In this document: piece by piece, positions 19,353 to 29,867 of the stretch
Numbering within the stretch: position 1 is the stretch's first letter
Layout: each line of letters opens with the position of its first letter
Origin: Bordetella parapertussis
GTDB taxonomy: Bacteria > Pseudomonadota > Gammaproteobacteria > Burkholderiales > SG8-41
Assembly (NCBI GenBank): GCA_945870465.1
Contig: CAMBSS010000023.1
Location: 1 to 34,550 of the forward strand
Direction: 5' to 3'
DNA length: 34,550 nucleotides
Program-made: the position numbers and the translations under genes
Notes under the pieces: generated by a model
The model's database searches: none
Told to the model about the DNA's origin: nothing
Seen by the model: only the letters and a program-made list of their open reading frames with translations

Positions 19353-22300
19353 TCACGCCGCGGCCTTGCGGCCGGCGGCGGCGAGCTCGGTGAGCGCGCG
19401 TTTGTATTCTTTCGGGAACACCTTGACGAAGCGCAGCCGGTAAAGATTCCATTGTTCGAGAATTTCGTATGCCCGGGTGCTGCCGGTATAGCGCGCGTGA
19501 TTTTCGATCAGGCGCTTCAGGACCACCTCGTCGGCGAGGCCCTGATGCCAGATATCGTGGCTTACCTTGGCCGCTTGCTCGGTCTCCGCCAGCACCGGCT
19601 CAATGTCTATCATGGCCATATTGCAGTAGTCGCCGAACTTGCCCTCTTCGTCGAGCACGTAAGCGATGCCGCCCGACATGCCGGCGGCGAAATTGCGGCC
19701 GGTGGCGCCGAGCACGACCACTGTGCCGCCGGTCATGTATTCGCAACCATGGTCGCCAACGCCTTCCACCACTGCGTGGGCCCCGGAGTTACGCACCGCA
19801 AAACGTTCACCCGCGACACCGCGAAAATAGGCTTCGCCGGCAATGGCGCCGTAGAGCACGACGTTGCCGGTTATGATGTTCTGCAAGGGGTCGCCGCGGA
19901 ACTTGGCCGACGGCTGCACGCTGATGCGCCCGCCCGACAGGCCCTTGCCGCAATAGTCGTTGGTATCGCCGATCACGTCGAGCGTGACGCCGTGCGCGAG
20001 GAAGGCGCCGAAGCTTTGTCCTGCCGAGCCGGCGAAGCGCACGCGGATGGTGTCGTCGGGCAGACCGTCGTGACCGTAGCGCTGCGCAATCTCGCCCGAC
20101 AACATGGTGCCGACGGTGCGGTTGATATTGCGGATCGGCATGTCGATGGCGACTTTTTCACCGCGCTCGAGCGCGGGCGCCGCGAGTTCGATCAGCCGGT
20201 GATCGAGCGCGCGATCGAGGCCGTGGTCCTGGCTTTCGCAATGTCTGCGCGCGACCGCGGCCGGCATCGGCGCCTGGTAGAAAATCTTCGAGAAATCGAG
20301 ACCCTTCGCTTTCCAGTGCTCTATGCACTTGCGCGTTTCGAGCAGGTCGGAGCGCCCGATCAGGTCGTCGAACTTGCGGATGCCGAGCTGCGCCATCAGG
20401 GCGCGCGCTTCTTCGGCGACGAAAAAGAAAAAATTGATGACGTGCTCGGGTTTGCCCTGGAATTTCCGGCGCAGCACCGGGTCCTGCGTGGCGACGCCGA
20501 CCGGACAGGTGTTGAGATGGCATTTGCGCATCATGATGCAGCCCGATACGACGAGCGGCGCGGTGGCGAAGCCGAATTCATCCGCACCCAGCAATGCGCC
20601 GATGATCACGTCGCGACCGGTTTTCATCTGCCCGTCGGCCTGCACTGCGATGCGGCCGCGTAAACGGTTGAGAACCAGTGTCTGCTGGGTTTCCGCCAGC
20701 CCCAGTTCCCACGGCGTTCCGGCGTGCTTGATCGACGACCACGGTGAAGCCCCGGAGCCGCCGTCATGGCCGGATATCGTCACGTGGTCGGCCTTGGCCT
20801 TGGTTACGCCGGCGGCGACCGTGCCGACGCCGATCTCGGAAACCAGCTTGACGCTGATCGACGCGCGCGAATTCGCGTTCTTCAAGTCGTGAATCAGCTG
20901 CGCCAAATCCTCGATCGAATAAATATCGTGATGCGGCGGCGGCGAGATGAGTTCAACGCCCGGCGTCGAATAACGCAGCAGCGCTATGTATTCGGAAACC
21001 TTGCGGCCCGGCAACTGCCCGCCCTCGCCGGGCTTGGCGCCCTGCGCCATCTTGATCTGGATCTGCTCGGCCGAGGCCAAATATTCGGTCGTAACGCCGA
21101 AACGGCCGGACGCCACCTGCTTGATTTTGGACTTCAGCAAGTCGCCTTCTTTGAGCACGATGTCGCTTTCGACGCGGCCTTTGCCCAGCCGCGACGCGAG
21201 CGTTTCGCCCGCTTTGACCGGGGCGTAGCGGTTGCGGTCTTCGCCGCCCTCGCCGGTGTTCGATTTGCCGCCGATGCGGTTCATCGCGACGGCCAGCGTG
21301 GTATGCGCTTCAGTGGAAATCGACCCCAGCGACATTGCACCGGTCGCAAAGCGCTTGACGATTTCAGCTGCCGGCTCGACTTCTTCTATCGGTACCGACG
21401 TGCAGTGGTCGAAGCGGAATTCAAACAGGCCGCGGAATGTCATGTGCCGCGTCGATTGGTCGTTGATCAGCTGCGCGTATTCCTGATAGGTCGAATATGA
21501 GTTGTTGCGTGTCGAGTGCTGCAGCTTGGCAATGGCGTCCGGCGTCCACATGTGGTCTTCGCCGCGCACGCGATAGGCGTATTCGCCGCCGGCGTCGAGC
21601 GCGTGCGCGAGCACCGGATCGCTGCTGAACGCCGCCTCGTGTATGCGCATCGCTTCTTCGGCGACCTCGAATATGCCGATGCCTTCAACGTTCGAAGTCG
21701 TGCCGGTGAAGTACTTGTCGATCAGCGTGCGCGACAGGCCGACCGCCTCGAAAATCTGTGCGCCCGTGTACGACATGTAAGTCGAAATGCCCATCTTGGA
21801 CATGACTTTGCGCAGGCCCTTGCCGATCGCCTTGACGAAATTCTTGATCGCCTTTTTGCCGTCAGCACCGGCACCAAGCAGGTCCCGCTGCGCAGCGTCA
21901 AGCAGCGATTCCAGTGCGAGGTAAGGATGCACCGCTTCCGCGCCATAGCCGCCGAGCAGCGCGAAATGATGGACTTCGCGCGCTGAGCCGGTCTCGACTA
22001 CCAGGCCGGTCGAAGTACGCAGCCCCTTGGCAACCAGATGCTGGTGTATCGCCGACAGCGCCAGCAACGCCGGAATTGCGACGTTTTCGCGATCGACTTT
22101 GCGGTCGGAAATGATCAGGATCGAATAACCGCTGCGTACCGCGTCTTCCGCCTGGGCGCGCAGCGATGCGAGCCGTGCTTCTATGGCGTGCTTGCCCCAC
22201 GCGACCGGATAGCAGATATCGAGTTCGCACGACCGGAACTTGCCCTGCGTATAGCGATCGATGTGGCGGATCTTCTCCATTTCAAAGAAATCGAGCACCG

Positions 22301-24005
22301 GCTGGCCGACTTCCAGCCGCAGCGGCGGGTTCAGTTCGTCGATGCCCAGCAGATTGGGTTTTGGTCCGATGAAGGAAACCAGCGAGGTCACGAGTTCTTC
22401 GCGTATCGGGTCGATCGGCGGGTTGGTGACCTGCGCGAACAATTGCTTGAAATAGTGGTACAGCGTTTTGTCTTTGTTCGACAGCACCGCCAGCGGCGAG
22501 TCGTTGCCCATCGAGCCGATCGGCTCCTCGCCGTTGACCGCCATCGGCGTCATCAGGAACTTGATGTCTTCCTGGGTATAGGCGAACGCCTGCTGACGGT
22601 CGAGCAGGGGCACGGCCGAACGCTCCGGACGCTGCTTGTCGCTCTCGACTTCATCGAGTTTCACGCGGATGCGCTCGATCCACTCGCCGTAGGGCTTCGC
22701 GTTGGCGAGCGTGTCTTTGAGTTCATTGTCGTCGACGATGCGGCCTTTCTCGAGGTCGACGAGAAACATTTTGCCGGGCTGCAGGCGCCACTTCTTGACG
22801 ATGGATTCCTCGGGTATGGGCAGGCAGCCGCACTCCGAGCCCATGATGACGAGATCGTCGTCAGTCACGATGTAGCGCGCGGGACGCAGCCCGTTGCGAT
22901 CCAGCGTGGCGCCGATCTGGCGGCCGTCGGTAAAGACGATTGCCGCCGGACCATCCCACGGCTCCATCATCGCCGCGTGGTATTCGTAAAACGCCCGCCG
23001 ATTGGGGTCCATCAGGGAGTGGCTTTCCCACGCTTCGGGGATCATCATCATGACGGCATGCGCAATCGAATAGCCGCTCATCACTAGGAGTTCGAGCGTA
23101 TTGTCGAACGACGCCGAATCGGACTGGCCGTGGTAAATCAGCGGCCACAACTTGTCTAGGTCCTTGCCGAGTATCGGGCTGGAGATGGCGCCCTGGCGCG
23201 CGCGTATCCAGTTGACGTTGCCGCGCAGCGTGTTGATTTCGCCATTGTGTGCAATCAGGCGAAACGGATGTGCCAAGTCCCAGGTCGGGAACGTGTTGGT
23301 CGAAAAGCGCTGGTGCACGAGCGCCAGCGCAGAGACGACGCGGGCGTCCTGCAGGTCTTTGTAATAGGTGCCGACCTGGTTCGCCAGCAGCATGCCCTTG
23401 TAGACGATGGTGCGCGCCGACATTGACGGCACGTAAAATTCCTTGCCGTGCGCGAGATCGAGCGCCTGGATCGCGTGACCCGAACTCTTGCGGATGATGT
23501 AGAGCTTGCGTTCGAGCGCATCGGTGACAGTGACGCCCTTGCCGCGCCCGATGAACACCTGGCGGATCACCGGCTCGATTTTCCTGACCGAATCGCCGAG
23601 TCCCGAATTGTCGCAGGGCACGTCGCGCCAACCGATGAGTGTCTGCCCTTCTTCCTTGATCGCACGCTCGATTTCGTATTCGCAAGCCAGTCGCGACGCC
23701 GGTTCCTGGGGCAGGAACACCATGCCGACGCCATATTGTCCGTACGGCGGCAGCTTGACGTGTTGCCTGGCCATTTCTTCGCGCAGGAACGCGTCCGGAA
23801 TCTGCAGCAGGATGCCGGCACCGTCGCCAGCAAGCGGATCGGCGCCGACCGCGCCTCTATGCGCCAGATTCTTGAGTATCTGCAGCCCCTGCTCGACGAT
23901 GGAGTGGGATTTCTTGCCCTTGATATGGGCGACGAAACCGACGCCGCAGGCGTCGTGTTCATTGGCCGGATTGTAGAGTCCCTGGGCAAGGGGCGGCTGG
24001 TTCAA
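19353..24005 (-). CDS. gltB: Glutamate synthase (NADPH) large subunit
   Basis: Transfers the amide of glutamine to 2-oxoglutarate, giving two glutamates; the main ammonia-assimilation partner of glutamine synthetase. It is 1550 aa, full size. A 19-residue propeptide ([19 protein letters not shown]) precedes Cys20 in [12 protein letters not shown], the nucleophile of the class II glutaminase domain. The FMN/synthase domain contains [10 protein letters not shown] and [12 protein letters not shown]. The 3Fe-4S cysteines are in [15 protein letters not shown] (about residue 1160), and the glycine-rich C-terminal beta-helix domain ends the protein. The start is TTG at 24005: an in-frame TAA lies one codon further upstream and an AGAGGT ribosome-binding site sits 5 bases before it. 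A terminator-like hairpin precedes it (see findings). Confidence 0.97.
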   Translation of the reverse strand: MNQPPLAQGLYNPANEHDACGVGFVAHIKGKKSHSIVEQGLQILKNLAHRGAVGADPLAGDGAGILLQIPDAFLREEMARQHVKLPPYGQYGVGMVFLPQEPASRLACEYEIERAIKEEGQTLIGWRDVPCDNSGLGDSVRKIEPVIRQVFIGRGKGVTVTDALERKLYIIRKSSGHAIQALDLAHGKEFYVPSMSARTIVYKGMLLANQVGTYYKDLQDARVVSALALVHQRFSTNTFPTWDLAHPFRLIAHNGEINTLRGNVNWIRARQGAISSPILGKDLDKLWPLIYHGQSDSASFDNTLELLVMSGYSIAHAVMMMIPEAWESHSLMDPNRRAFYEYHAAMMEPWDGPAAIVFTDGRQIGATLDRNGLRPARYIVTDDDLVIMGSECGCLPIPEESIVKKWRLQPGKMFLVDLEKGRIVDDNELKDTLANAKPYGEWIERIRVKLDEVESDKQRPERSAVPLLDRQQAFAYTQEDIKFLMTPMAVNGEEPIGSMGNDSPLAVLSNKDKTLYHYFKQLFAQVTNPPIDPIREELVTSLVSFIGPKPNLLGIDELNPPLRLEVGQPVLDFFEMEKIRHIDRYTQGKFRSCELDICYPVAWGKHAIEARLASLRAQAEDAVRSGYSILIISDRKVDRENVAIPALLALSAIHQHLVAKGLRTSTGLVVETGSAREVHHFALLGGYGAEAVHPYLALESLLDAAQRDLLGAGADGKKAIKNFVKAIGKGLRKVMSKMGISTYMSYTGAQIFEAVGLSRTLIDKYFTGTTSNVEGIGIFEVAEEAMRIHEAAFSSDPVLAHALDAGGEYAYRVRGEDHMWTPDAIAKLQHSTRNNSYSTYQEYAQLINDQSTRHMTFRGLFEFRFDHCTSVPIEEVEPAAEIVKRFATGAMSLGSISTEAHTTLAVAMNRIGGKSNTGEGGEDRNRYAPVKAGETLASRLGKGRVESDIVLKEGDLLKSKIKQVASGRFGVTTEYLASAEQIQIKMAQGAKPGEGGQLPGRKVSEYIALLRYSTPGVELISPPPHHDIYSIEDLAQLIHDLKNANSRASISVKLVSEIGVGTVAAGVTKAKADHVTISGHDGGSGASPWSSIKHAGTPWELGLAETQQTLVLNRLRGRIAVQADGQMKTGRDVIIGALLGADEFGFATAPLVVSGCIMMRKCHLNTCPVGVATQDPVLRRKFQGKPEHVINFFFFVAEEARALMAQLGIRKFDDLIGRSDLLETRKCIEHWKAKGLDFSKIFYQAPMPAAVARRHCESQDHGLDRALDHRLIELAAPALERGEKVAIDMPIRNINRTVGTMLSGEIAQRYGHDGLPDDTIRVRFAGSAGQSFGAFLAHGVTLDVIGDTNDYCGKGLSGGRISVQPSAKFRGDPLQNIITGNVVLYGAIAGEAYFRGVAGERFAVRNSGAHAVVEGVGDHGCEYMTGGTVVVLGATGRNFAAGMSGGIAYVLDEEGKFGDYCNMAMIDIEPVLAETEQAAKVSHDIWHQGLADEVVLKRLIENHARYTGSTRAYEILEQWNLYRLRFVKVFPKEYKRALTELAAAGRKAAA

Positions 24006-24010
24006 GTTTT

Positions 24011-24016
24011 ACCTCT
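24011..24016 (-). promoter_or_regulatory. Ribosome-binding site supporting the TTG start of gltB
   Basis: On the minus strand AGAGGT lies 5 bases before TTG 24005. With the in-frame TAA directly upstream of the intervening codon, this fixes the start of gltB at the rare TTG codon. Confidence 0.75.
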
Positions 24017-24022
24017 GGTGTC

Positions 24023-24051
24023 AAAAAAAGCCGGGTGGGCACCAACCGGCT
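24023..24051 (-). terminator. Intrinsic terminator-like hairpin in the gltB leader / after dgt
   Basis: Read on the minus strand, AGCCGG (from 24051) pairs with CCGGCT (ending 24029), with partial internal pairing in the loop, and is followed by seven T residues down to 24023. The T-run ends 17 bases before the gltB start codon. It may end dgt readthrough, or act as an attenuator if transcription starts at the candidate promoter 24084-24112. Structure is read from the sequence; function is inference. Confidence 0.7.
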
Positions 24052-24083
24052 GCGGATCGCATGAATTGCGCGCAAACGAGCTA

Positions 24084-24112
24084 AATATACAGCCTGCAGG
24101 GCGAGACTGCAA
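24084..24112 (-). promoter_or_regulatory. Candidate sigma70 promoter for gltB
   Basis: On the minus strand, TTGCAG (24112-24107) is separated by exactly 17 bases from TATATT (24089-24084). The -10 matches 5 of 6 consensus bases, the -35 only 3. Transcription would start near 24077, giving a leader of about 72 bases that includes the terminator-like hairpin. Confidence 0.4.
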
Positions 24113-24191
24113 GGCCTTGAAAAATTGTGCTAATTCCGTGGTTTATGGCAGGAAGGCAGGGTCTTATGTTGCGCCGCGCCAATCTGCCCGG

Positions 24192-25313
24192 TTAAATCTC
24201 GTCGACCGCGAACAAACGACGGTATTCGCGAATCGCATAGCGATCGGTCATGCCGGCGATGTAATCGGCCACCGTGCGCGCGGTGTCGGCGCTCGCCGGC
24301 GCGTGATACTGGGGCGGCATCAATTGCGGTTCATTTAAAAAAGCCTGGAACAGATCGCGCACGATGCGGCGCGCTTTATTGGTCATGCGCGCGACTTGGT
24401 GATGTTGATACAGATTCACGCGCAAAAATCGTTTCAGCTCGAGTTGTTCGCGCTTGATGGCTGCGCTGAACGTAATGAGCGCCGGCGCCGCGCGCACGTC
24501 CGCTATGCTGCGCGGCGCCTGCGCCTTGATGTGTTTGGCGGATTGGCTGGTGAGGTCAACGACCAGCGTACTGATCATGCGCCGCACGGTTTCATGCACC
24601 AGCCGGCGCGCGTCGATTTTTGGATGTTCGCGGCGCACCGTCTGCATGTGGCGCGCGAAAATCCCGACGCGCGACAATTGCTCCAGCGTGAGTAAACCGG
24701 AACGCAGGCCGTCGTCGACGTCGTGATTGTTGTAGGCGATTTCATCGGCGAGGTTGGCAAGCTGCGCTTCGAGCGACGGGCGCTGGCGTTTTACGAAACG
24801 CTCACCAACGTCGCCAAGCAGGCGCGCATTTTTCAGCGCGCAGTGTTTCAGGATGCCTTCGCGCGTTTCAAAACACAGATTGAGTCCGTCGAACGCAGCG
24901 TAGCGCTGCTCGAGCAGATCGACCACGCGAAGCGACTGCAGATTGTGCTCGAAGCCGCCATGCGTTTTCATGCAAGCATGCAAGGCGTCCTGGCCTGCGT
25001 GCCCGAATGGCGTGTGGCCAAGGTCGTGCGCCAGCGAAATCGCTTCGACCAGGTCTTCGTTCAACCGCAGGTTGCGCGCCACCGAGCGCGCGATCTGCGC
25101 GACTTCCAGGCTGTGCGTCAGGCGGGTGCGAAAAAGATCACCCTCGTGATTGACGAAGACCTGGGTCTTGTACTCGAGGCGGCGAAACGCCGTCGAATGG
25201 ATGATGCGGTCGCGGTCGCGTTGAAATTCGCTGCGGCCGACTGGCGGTGCTTCGCGCTGCGCGCGGCCCCGCGTGTTGCGCGGGCCGATGGCATAAGGCG
25301 CTGGATCAGACAT
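24192..25313 (-). CDS. dgt: Deoxyguanosinetriphosphate triphosphohydrolase-like protein (HD domain)
   Basis: HD-family dNTPase that splits dNTPs into deoxynucleoside and triphosphate, helping set dNTP pools. It is 373 aa. The N-terminal [24 protein letters not shown] is the family signature, [15 protein letters not shown] carries the first metal histidine (about H67), and [17 protein letters not shown] has the HD pair (about H96/D97). [15 protein letters not shown] carries the last metal aspartate. The size suits the shorter Dgt-like subfamily rather than the 505-aa E. coli enzyme, so nucleotide preference is uncertain. The frame is open to 25361, but ATG 25313 gives the family N-terminus. 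It overlaps the aroB stop by 8 bases, suggesting coupled translation. Confidence 0.93.
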   Translation of the reverse strand: MSDPAPYAIGPRNTRGRAQREAPPVGRSEFQRDRDRIIHSTAFRRLEYKTQVFVNHEGDLFRTRLTHSLEVAQIARSVARNLRLNEDLVEAISLAHDLGHTPFGHAGQDALHACMKTHGGFEHNLQSLRVVDLLEQRYAAFDGLNLCFETREGILKHCALKNARLLGDVGERFVKRQRPSLEAQLANLADEIAYNNHDVDDGLRSGLLTLEQLSRVGIFARHMQTVRREHPKIDARRLVHETVRRMISTLVVDLTSQSAKHIKAQAPRSIADVRAAPALITFSAAIKREQLELKRFLRVNLYQHHQVARMTNKARRIVRDLFQAFLNEPQLMPPQYHAPASADTARTVADYIAGMTDRYAIREYRRLFAVDEI

Positions 25314-26394
25314 GTGCGACCGAGGCGGCGAGTGCCGTTTCCAGCGCGTGCGGCGGCACATCGGCGGTCAAAAACGCCGAGCCGATGGCGTGTAACAGGA
25401 TAAAACGGATTTTTCCACCTTCGACTTTCTTGTCGATACCCATCAGCTGCATATAGCGCTCGAGTCCGAAATTGGGGGCCGTCACCGGCAAGCCGGCGCG
25501 TTCGAGTACAGCGACTATGCGCGCGACGTCCGTGGCGGTGAGCATGCCCATGGCCTGAGATACGCGCGCCGCGATTACCATGCCGGCGGCGACGGCTTCA
25601 CCATGCAGCCATGCGCCATAACCCAGGCCCGTTTCGATGGCGTGTCCGAACGTGTGGCCGAGATTGAGCAATGCGCGCTCGCCCTCCTCGCGTTCGTCCG
25701 CGGCCACGACTTCAGCTTTGTTCTCGCATGAGCGTTGAATGGCATAAGTCAGCGCGGCCGCGTCGCGCGCGACGAGCGCTTCGATGTTGTTTTCCAGCCA
25801 GTTAAAAAATGGCACATCGCGGATCAGGCCGTACTTGATGATTTCGGCGAGGCCAGCGCTGACTTCGCGTCCCGCCAGCGTGCTCAGCGTGCCGGTATCG
25901 GCGATGACGGCGAGCGGTTGGTAAAACGCGCCGATCATGTTCTTGCCGCGCGGGTGATTGATGGCGGTCTTGCCGCCCACCGAGGAATCAACCTGCGCCA
26001 GCAGCGTCGTCGGTATCTGGATGAAAGGCACGCCGCGCAAATAGGTCGCGGCGGCGAAGCCCGTCAGGTCGCCAATGACGCCGCCGCCCAGAGCAATCAA
26101 AGCTGTTTTACGTTCGCAGCGGCCGGCGAGCAGCGCGTCGAACACCGAATTGAGCGTGTGCCAGTTCTTGTGCTGTTCACCAGCGGGAATCACGATCGGC
26201 GTTACGCGGACGCCGGCCGCAGTCAATGCGCCCGCCACTGTGTCGAGATACAGGGCCGCGAGCGTGGTGTCGGTGATGAGGGCGGCTCTTTTTTGCGGCA
26301 GGTGCTGTGCCAGCAAATCGCCGTGTCCGAGCAGCTCATCGCCTATGTAGATCGGATATTTCCGTTCGCCCAGTGCTACTTTGACGGTTTGCAT
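25306..26394 (-). CDS. aroB: 3-dehydroquinate synthase
   Basis: Second step of the shikimate pathway: converts DAHP to 3-dehydroquinate with bound NAD and a divalent metal. The 362-aa product has [12 protein letters not shown], the NAD-binding [21 protein letters not shown] (about 101-121) and [33 protein letters not shown] (about 128-160). Metal ligands are visible in [11 protein letters not shown] and in the HGEAVAAGM segment. The frame is open to 26427, but the ATG at 26394 gives the family N-terminus [18 protein letters not shown]. It lies 38 bases after aroK, the usual aroK-aroB pair, and overlaps dgt by 8 bases. Confidence 0.97.
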   Translation of the reverse strand: MQTVKVALGERKYPIYIGDELLGHGDLLAQHLPQKRAALITDTTLAALYLDTVAGALTAAGVRVTPIVIPAGEQHKNWHTLNSVFDALLAGRCERKTALIALGGGVIGDLTGFAAATYLRGVPFIQIPTTLLAQVDSSVGGKTAINHPRGKNMIGAFYQPLAVIADTGTLSTLAGREVSAGLAEIIKYGLIRDVPFFNWLENNIEALVARDAAALTYAIQRSCENKAEVVAADEREEGERALLNLGHTFGHAIETGLGYGAWLHGEAVAAGMVIAARVSQAMGMLTATDVARIVAVLERAGLPVTAPNFGLERYMQLMGIDKKVEGGKIRFILLHAIGSAFLTADVPPHALETALAASVAHV

Positions 26395-26432
26395 GATTTT
26401 CCTGATCGGCAATCGAGCGCCTGGCATGCGGC

Positions 26433-27029
26433 TTAGCGCGCCATTCCGGACGCTGCAGTTCCGGCCTCGGCCGCCAGCATGTGCTCGCGCAGGCGTTGCT
26501 CGAGCCGGTTGGCAAGATTGCCGAGGCTCTGGTTGCCGGTATCCATGACGAGGGACGCGACTTCGCGGTAGAGGGGATCGCGCTGCGCAAACAACTCTTC
26601 GAGCTTGGCGCGCGGGTCTGCTGTCTGCAGCAATGGGCGGTTGCGGTCATGCCGCGTGCGCTGCCACAGGTCATCGAGCGACGCGCGCAGGTAAACGACC
26701 GTGCCGCCCTGCATCAGCGTCTGCCGGTTTTCTTCGCGCAGGATCGCGCCGCCGCCAGTGGCAAGCACGATGTCTTTGAGGGCGGCGAGTTCCCGCAACA
26801 CGGTGGCTTCGCGCGCGCGAAACCCCGCTTCCCCCTCGATTTCGAAAATCACCGGGATCTTCACGCCGGTGCGGAGCTCGATTTCCTGGTCGCAATCATA
26901 AAATGTCTTGCCGAAACGCTTGGCTAGCAAGCGGCCGACCGAGGTCTTGCCGGCGCCCATCAGGCCGACCAGAAAAATATTGCCCGGGGTGGCGTGGTCG
27001 GGCAGAGCCGTGGAGGGGGCATTGGACAT
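26433..27029 (-). CDS. aroK: Shikimate kinase
   Basis: Phosphorylates shikimate at the 3-hydroxyl using ATP. It is 198 aa, slightly longer than the usual 170-180 because of short extensions at both ends. Walker A is [11 protein letters not shown] (22-32), the shikimate-binding region includes [11 protein letters not shown] and [11 protein letters not shown], and [13 protein letters not shown] is the conserved glycine-rich segment. The adenine-binding and LID region contains [11 protein letters not shown]. No Shine-Dalgarno sequence precedes the ATG; a good -10 hexamer lies 6 bases upstream (see findings). A bidirectional terminator separates it from pilQ, so it needs its own promoter in the intervening 60 bases. 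Confidence 0.95.
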   Translation of the reverse strand: MSNAPSTALPDHATPGNIFLVGLMGAGKTSVGRLLAKRFGKTFYDCDQEIELRTGVKIPVIFEIEGEAGFRAREATVLRELAALKDIVLATGGGAILREENRQTLMQGGTVVYLRASLDDLWQRTRHDRNRPLLQTADPRAKLEELFAQRDPLYREVASLVMDTGNQSLGNLANRLEQRLREHMLAAEAGTAASGMAR

Positions 27030-27035
27030 GGCTAG

Positions 27036-27041
27036 ATTGTA
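27036..27041 (-). promoter_or_regulatory. Candidate -10 element directly upstream of aroK
   Basis: On the minus strand TACAAT (5 of 6 bases of TATAAT) is followed by six bases and then the aroK ATG. It lies in the only space between the pilQ/aroK terminator and aroK. No good -35 is seen. If used, the mRNA would begin at or next to the start codon. Confidence 0.35.
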
Positions 27042-27089
27042 GCGTGAATCGGTTGCCGTCCGAGCCGCCGGCCGGCGGTTGCCGGGGCA

Positions 27090-27118
27090 AAAAAACGGCG
27101 GGGAACCCGCCGTTTTTT
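27090..27118. terminator. Bidirectional intrinsic terminator between pilQ and aroK
   Basis: A 13-bp perfect stem: six A-T pairs plus CGGCGGG (27096-27102) with CCCGCCG (27106-27112), loop GAA, flanked by A residues on one side and T residues on the other. For the minus-strand pil operon the T-run follows the hairpin at 27095-27089. It starts 24 bases after the pilQ stop and can terminate in both directions. Confidence 0.93.
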
Positions 27119-27141
27119 AAGAAAGCCTTAAGACCGTCAGG

Positions 27142-29277
27142 TCAGCGCAGCGAGACCGTATTTTTCATGATGCGCGGGCTGATGAAAATCAGGAGCTCGT
27201 TACGATCGTCCTGTTTCGAATTGTTGCGGAACAGGAACCCGACATAAGGCAGATCGCCGAACACCGGTACCTTGGTGGTCACGTCGCTTTGAGTCTGCGT
27301 GTAGATGCCGCCGATGACGACCGTGCCGCCGTTCTGCACCAGCACGTTGGTTGTGATCTGCTTGGTATCGATCGACGGCGGCGTGGTGCCCGCGATTACG
27401 CCGTCCTTATGGATATTGAGGTCCATGATGATGTTGTCGTCGGGCGTAATCTGCGGCTTGACCTTAAGCGACAGCGTCGCTTTCTTGAACGATATGCTGG
27501 TCGCGCCGCTCGAAGTCGACTGCTGATACGGCACTTCCGTGCCCTGCTCGATGGTGGCTTCGACCTGGTCGGCGGTAATCACGCGCGGGCTGGAAATGAT
27601 CTTGCCTTTGCCGTCGGCCTGCAGCGCCGTAACCTCCATGTTGATAAATCGCGATAACGCCGAGTTAAACAAGACCAAGGAAAATATGCCCGGGTTTTTG
27701 CCGTTAAGGCCGCTCGCCGGCATATTCACACCCAGCGTCTGGCTAAAGTTCGGAATCGGCGTCGCAATCTGCGAAGTGAAGAAACCCGTCGCGTCGAGCG
27801 AACCGCCAAACGTAAGCTTATTGTCGCCCTTGCCGGGAAAATTCTGGAACCCGCGGTCAAATGTGCCAAGACGGGCGCCCAGATTGCGTGAAAAAGTATC
27901 CGATGCTTCGACGATGCGCGCTTCTATCATCACCTGCCGGACGGGCACGTCGATCTTGCGCACCAGCGCGCGGACCTGCTCCAGCCGTGACGGCGTGTCC
28001 TGCACGAACAGCGTATTGGTGCGCGGATCGATGACCGCGCTGCCGCGTTTGGACAGAATGCGCTGGTCCTTGTCGGCCAGTATTTTCTGGAAGGCCTCGG
28101 CCTTCTGGTAATTCAACTGGAACGATTCGGTGCGCACCGGCTCGATGTCGGAAATCTGCGCCTGCGCCTCGAGCGCCAGTTTTTCCTTGGTGGCGAGCTC
28201 GTCGCGCGGTGCGATCCACACTACGTTGCCGTTCTTGCGCATGTCGAGACCCTTGGTCTGCAGGATGATATCGAGGGCCTGGTCCCACGGTACATCCTTC
28301 AGCCGCAGCGTGAGGTTGCCGCCGACCGTATCGCTGGTGATGAAGTTAAAACCGGTGAAGTCGGCAATGACCTGCAGCACCGCACGCACTTCGACGTTCT
28401 GGAAGTTGAGCGACAGCTTCTCGCCGGTATAACCGACGCGCGAACCCTGGATCAGCTTGCTCGGGTCTTCGACGATCGGTTTGATTTCGACGATGAACTG
28501 GTTGTTCGTCTGGTAGGCCGAGTGTTCCCACAGCCCTTTGGGCTCGATCGAAATGCGCGATCCGCCGCCTTGCACGAATGCGTCCACGGTCTGCACCGGC
28601 GTCGCGAAATCGATCACGTCGAGGCGGCGCTCGAGGTTTTTCGGCAAGGCGGTGTTCATGAAGTCGATGATCAGGTTGCGTCCCTGCTGGCGCAAATCGA
28701 TGCCCACGCTGCTGTCCGACAGGTCGATCACGATGCGGCCTTCGCCGTTCGGCCCGCGGCGGAAACTGATGTCGCGCAAAGTGTGGCGCGTGTCGTTCGC
28801 TTTCGCTTCCGCGAAATGCGAGGTGATCGGGGTTGCCGCGACCGCGTCGCCGCTGGCCGTCTGCAGGGTGATGAACAGGGTTTTACCGTCGATTTTGGTG
28901 TCGTAGCCGAGCGTTTTGGAGAGATTCATCACCAGCCGGGTACGATCGCCGGCCTGCACGATGTTCATGTTGCGCAGGTCGCCATCGCCGACTTCCTGCG
29001 AGTTCTTGCCGAGCGCGTTTACGGTATTCGGAAAGTCGAATGCGATCCGCGGCGGATTGGTGATGGTGAACCCGGCCGGGGGATTGGCGAGCGGCTGGCG
29101 CAGCGTGATCCGAATGACCGTGTTGCCGCCCTGCTGCCCGGCCACGGTTATCGCCTCGATGCCGTTGGCTTCGGGGTTCGCGCTTTGCGCCCAGGCCGCG
29201 AAATTCGCGGTCAAGCCGACGCTGACTGCAAGCACAAGGCCAAGCACCGTTTTCAATAGGTTGTCCGAGAATTTCAT
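27142..29277 (-). CDS. pilQ: Type IV pilus secretin PilQ
   Basis: Outer-membrane secretin ring through which the type IV pilus exits and DNA may enter. It is 711 aa. The signal peptide MKFSDNLLKTVLGLVLAVSV ends near NFAAWAQS. Two AMIN-type domains follow (IEAITVAGQQGGNTVIRI and ISFRRGPNGEGRIVIDLS), then the N0/STN domain (YTGEKLSLNFQNVEVRAVLQ), the N1 region (NTLFVQDTPSRLEQVRALV), and the secretin core with GKIISSPRVITADQVEATIEQGTEVPYQ and VVIGGIYTQTQ near the C-terminus. The frame is open to 29346, but ATG 29277 is preceded by a TGGAGGC ribosome-binding site and starts the signal peptide. It is the last gene of pilMNOPQ. Confidence 0.97.
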   Translation of the reverse strand: MKFSDNLLKTVLGLVLAVSVGLTANFAAWAQSANPEANGIEAITVAGQQGGNTVIRITLRQPLANPPAGFTITNPPRIAFDFPNTVNALGKNSQEVGDGDLRNMNIVQAGDRTRLVMNLSKTLGYDTKIDGKTLFITLQTASGDAVAATPITSHFAEAKANDTRHTLRDISFRRGPNGEGRIVIDLSDSSVGIDLRQQGRNLIIDFMNTALPKNLERRLDVIDFATPVQTVDAFVQGGGSRISIEPKGLWEHSAYQTNNQFIVEIKPIVEDPSKLIQGSRVGYTGEKLSLNFQNVEVRAVLQVIADFTGFNFITSDTVGGNLTLRLKDVPWDQALDIILQTKGLDMRKNGNVVWIAPRDELATKEKLALEAQAQISDIEPVRTESFQLNYQKAEAFQKILADKDQRILSKRGSAVIDPRTNTLFVQDTPSRLEQVRALVRKIDVPVRQVMIEARIVEASDTFSRNLGARLGTFDRGFQNFPGKGDNKLTFGGSLDATGFFTSQIATPIPNFSQTLGVNMPASGLNGKNPGIFSLVLFNSALSRFINMEVTALQADGKGKIISSPRVITADQVEATIEQGTEVPYQQSTSSGATSISFKKATLSLKVKPQITPDDNIIMDLNIHKDGVIAGTTPPSIDTKQITTNVLVQNGGTVVIGGIYTQTQSDVTTKVPVFGDLPYVGFLFRNNSKQDDRNELLIFISPRIMKNTVSLR

Positions 29278-29342
29278 AATGCCTCCAGATATGTTCGGCC
29301 GGTCGCTGATGCGGTAGTTGCGGCCACTACTGCTGCACCGAT

Positions 29343-29867
29343 TCATTTGCCTGCATCCTCTGCCAGCGTCAGCGTGCTGACACGCTCGGTCCAGTCGCCG
29401 CCGCTGTCCTGCACGATTTCCTTCAACTTGATCGTCGATTCCGAAATTTCGGTGATCAGGCCGAAATTCTGTCCAAGATAGTTGCCGGACTTGACCCGGA
29501 ACAGGTTGTTGTCCGGGCTTTTCACCAGCGCGTAGGTCGCCTTGTTCTGCTGCAGCGTGCCGACCATGCGCAGGTTCTCCAGCGGATACGCTTCAAGCGG
29601 TTCTTTGCGGCGCACGAGGTCCGGCTGGATACCGCCGCCGGCGAGGGTCTTCGGCGGCTCGATCTTGCGCGGCTTGAACGGATCGACCAGGTTGTAGGCG
29701 TCATACGTGAAAGGCTCGTACGGCTTGACGTCGGGCAGCGGCGGAATTCTGCCGCGCGGCAGATTTTCCGATTCTTTCACGAACTGCCGCAGATCCGAAT
29801 ACGATTCCCCGCCGCAGGACGCGAGGCCCAGGCAAATCAACATTGGAATAAGAATTCGCCGGATCAT
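29343..29867 (-). CDS. pilP: Type IV pilus lipoprotein PilP
   Basis: Inner-membrane lipoprotein that links the PilN/PilO dimer to the PilQ secretin in the periplasm. It is 174 aa. The N-terminal signal MIRRILIPMLICLGLASC ends in a lipobox LASC with the lipidated cysteine at residue 18. A proline-rich extended segment follows (PRGRIPPLPDVKPYEPF, then LVDPFKP), and the C-terminal beta domain contains LENLRMVGTLQQNKATYALVKS and RVKSGNYLGQNFG. The start overlaps the pilO stop as ATGA. pilQ begins 65 bases after its stop. Confidence 0.95.
   Translation of the reverse strand: MIRRILIPMLICLGLASCGGESYSDLRQFVKESENLPRGRIPPLPDVKPYEPFTYDAYNLVDPFKPRKIEPPKTLAGGGIQPDLVRRKEPLEAYPLENLRMVGTLQQNKATYALVKSPDNNLFRVKSGNYLGQNFGLITEISESTIKLKEIVQDSGGDWTERVSTLTLAEDAGK

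Noticed and set aside
19452..20663. Open frame of about 400 codons on the plus strand opposite gltB, with others at 20766-21500 and 22038-23087
   Set aside because: All mirror the gltB coding frame and show no domain, signal or ribosome-binding site; shadows of a long G+C-rich gene.
29314..29330. GTAGT/ACTAC hairpin in the pilP-pilQ gap
   Set aside because: Five-base stem with a seven-base loop and no T-run; too weak to call.
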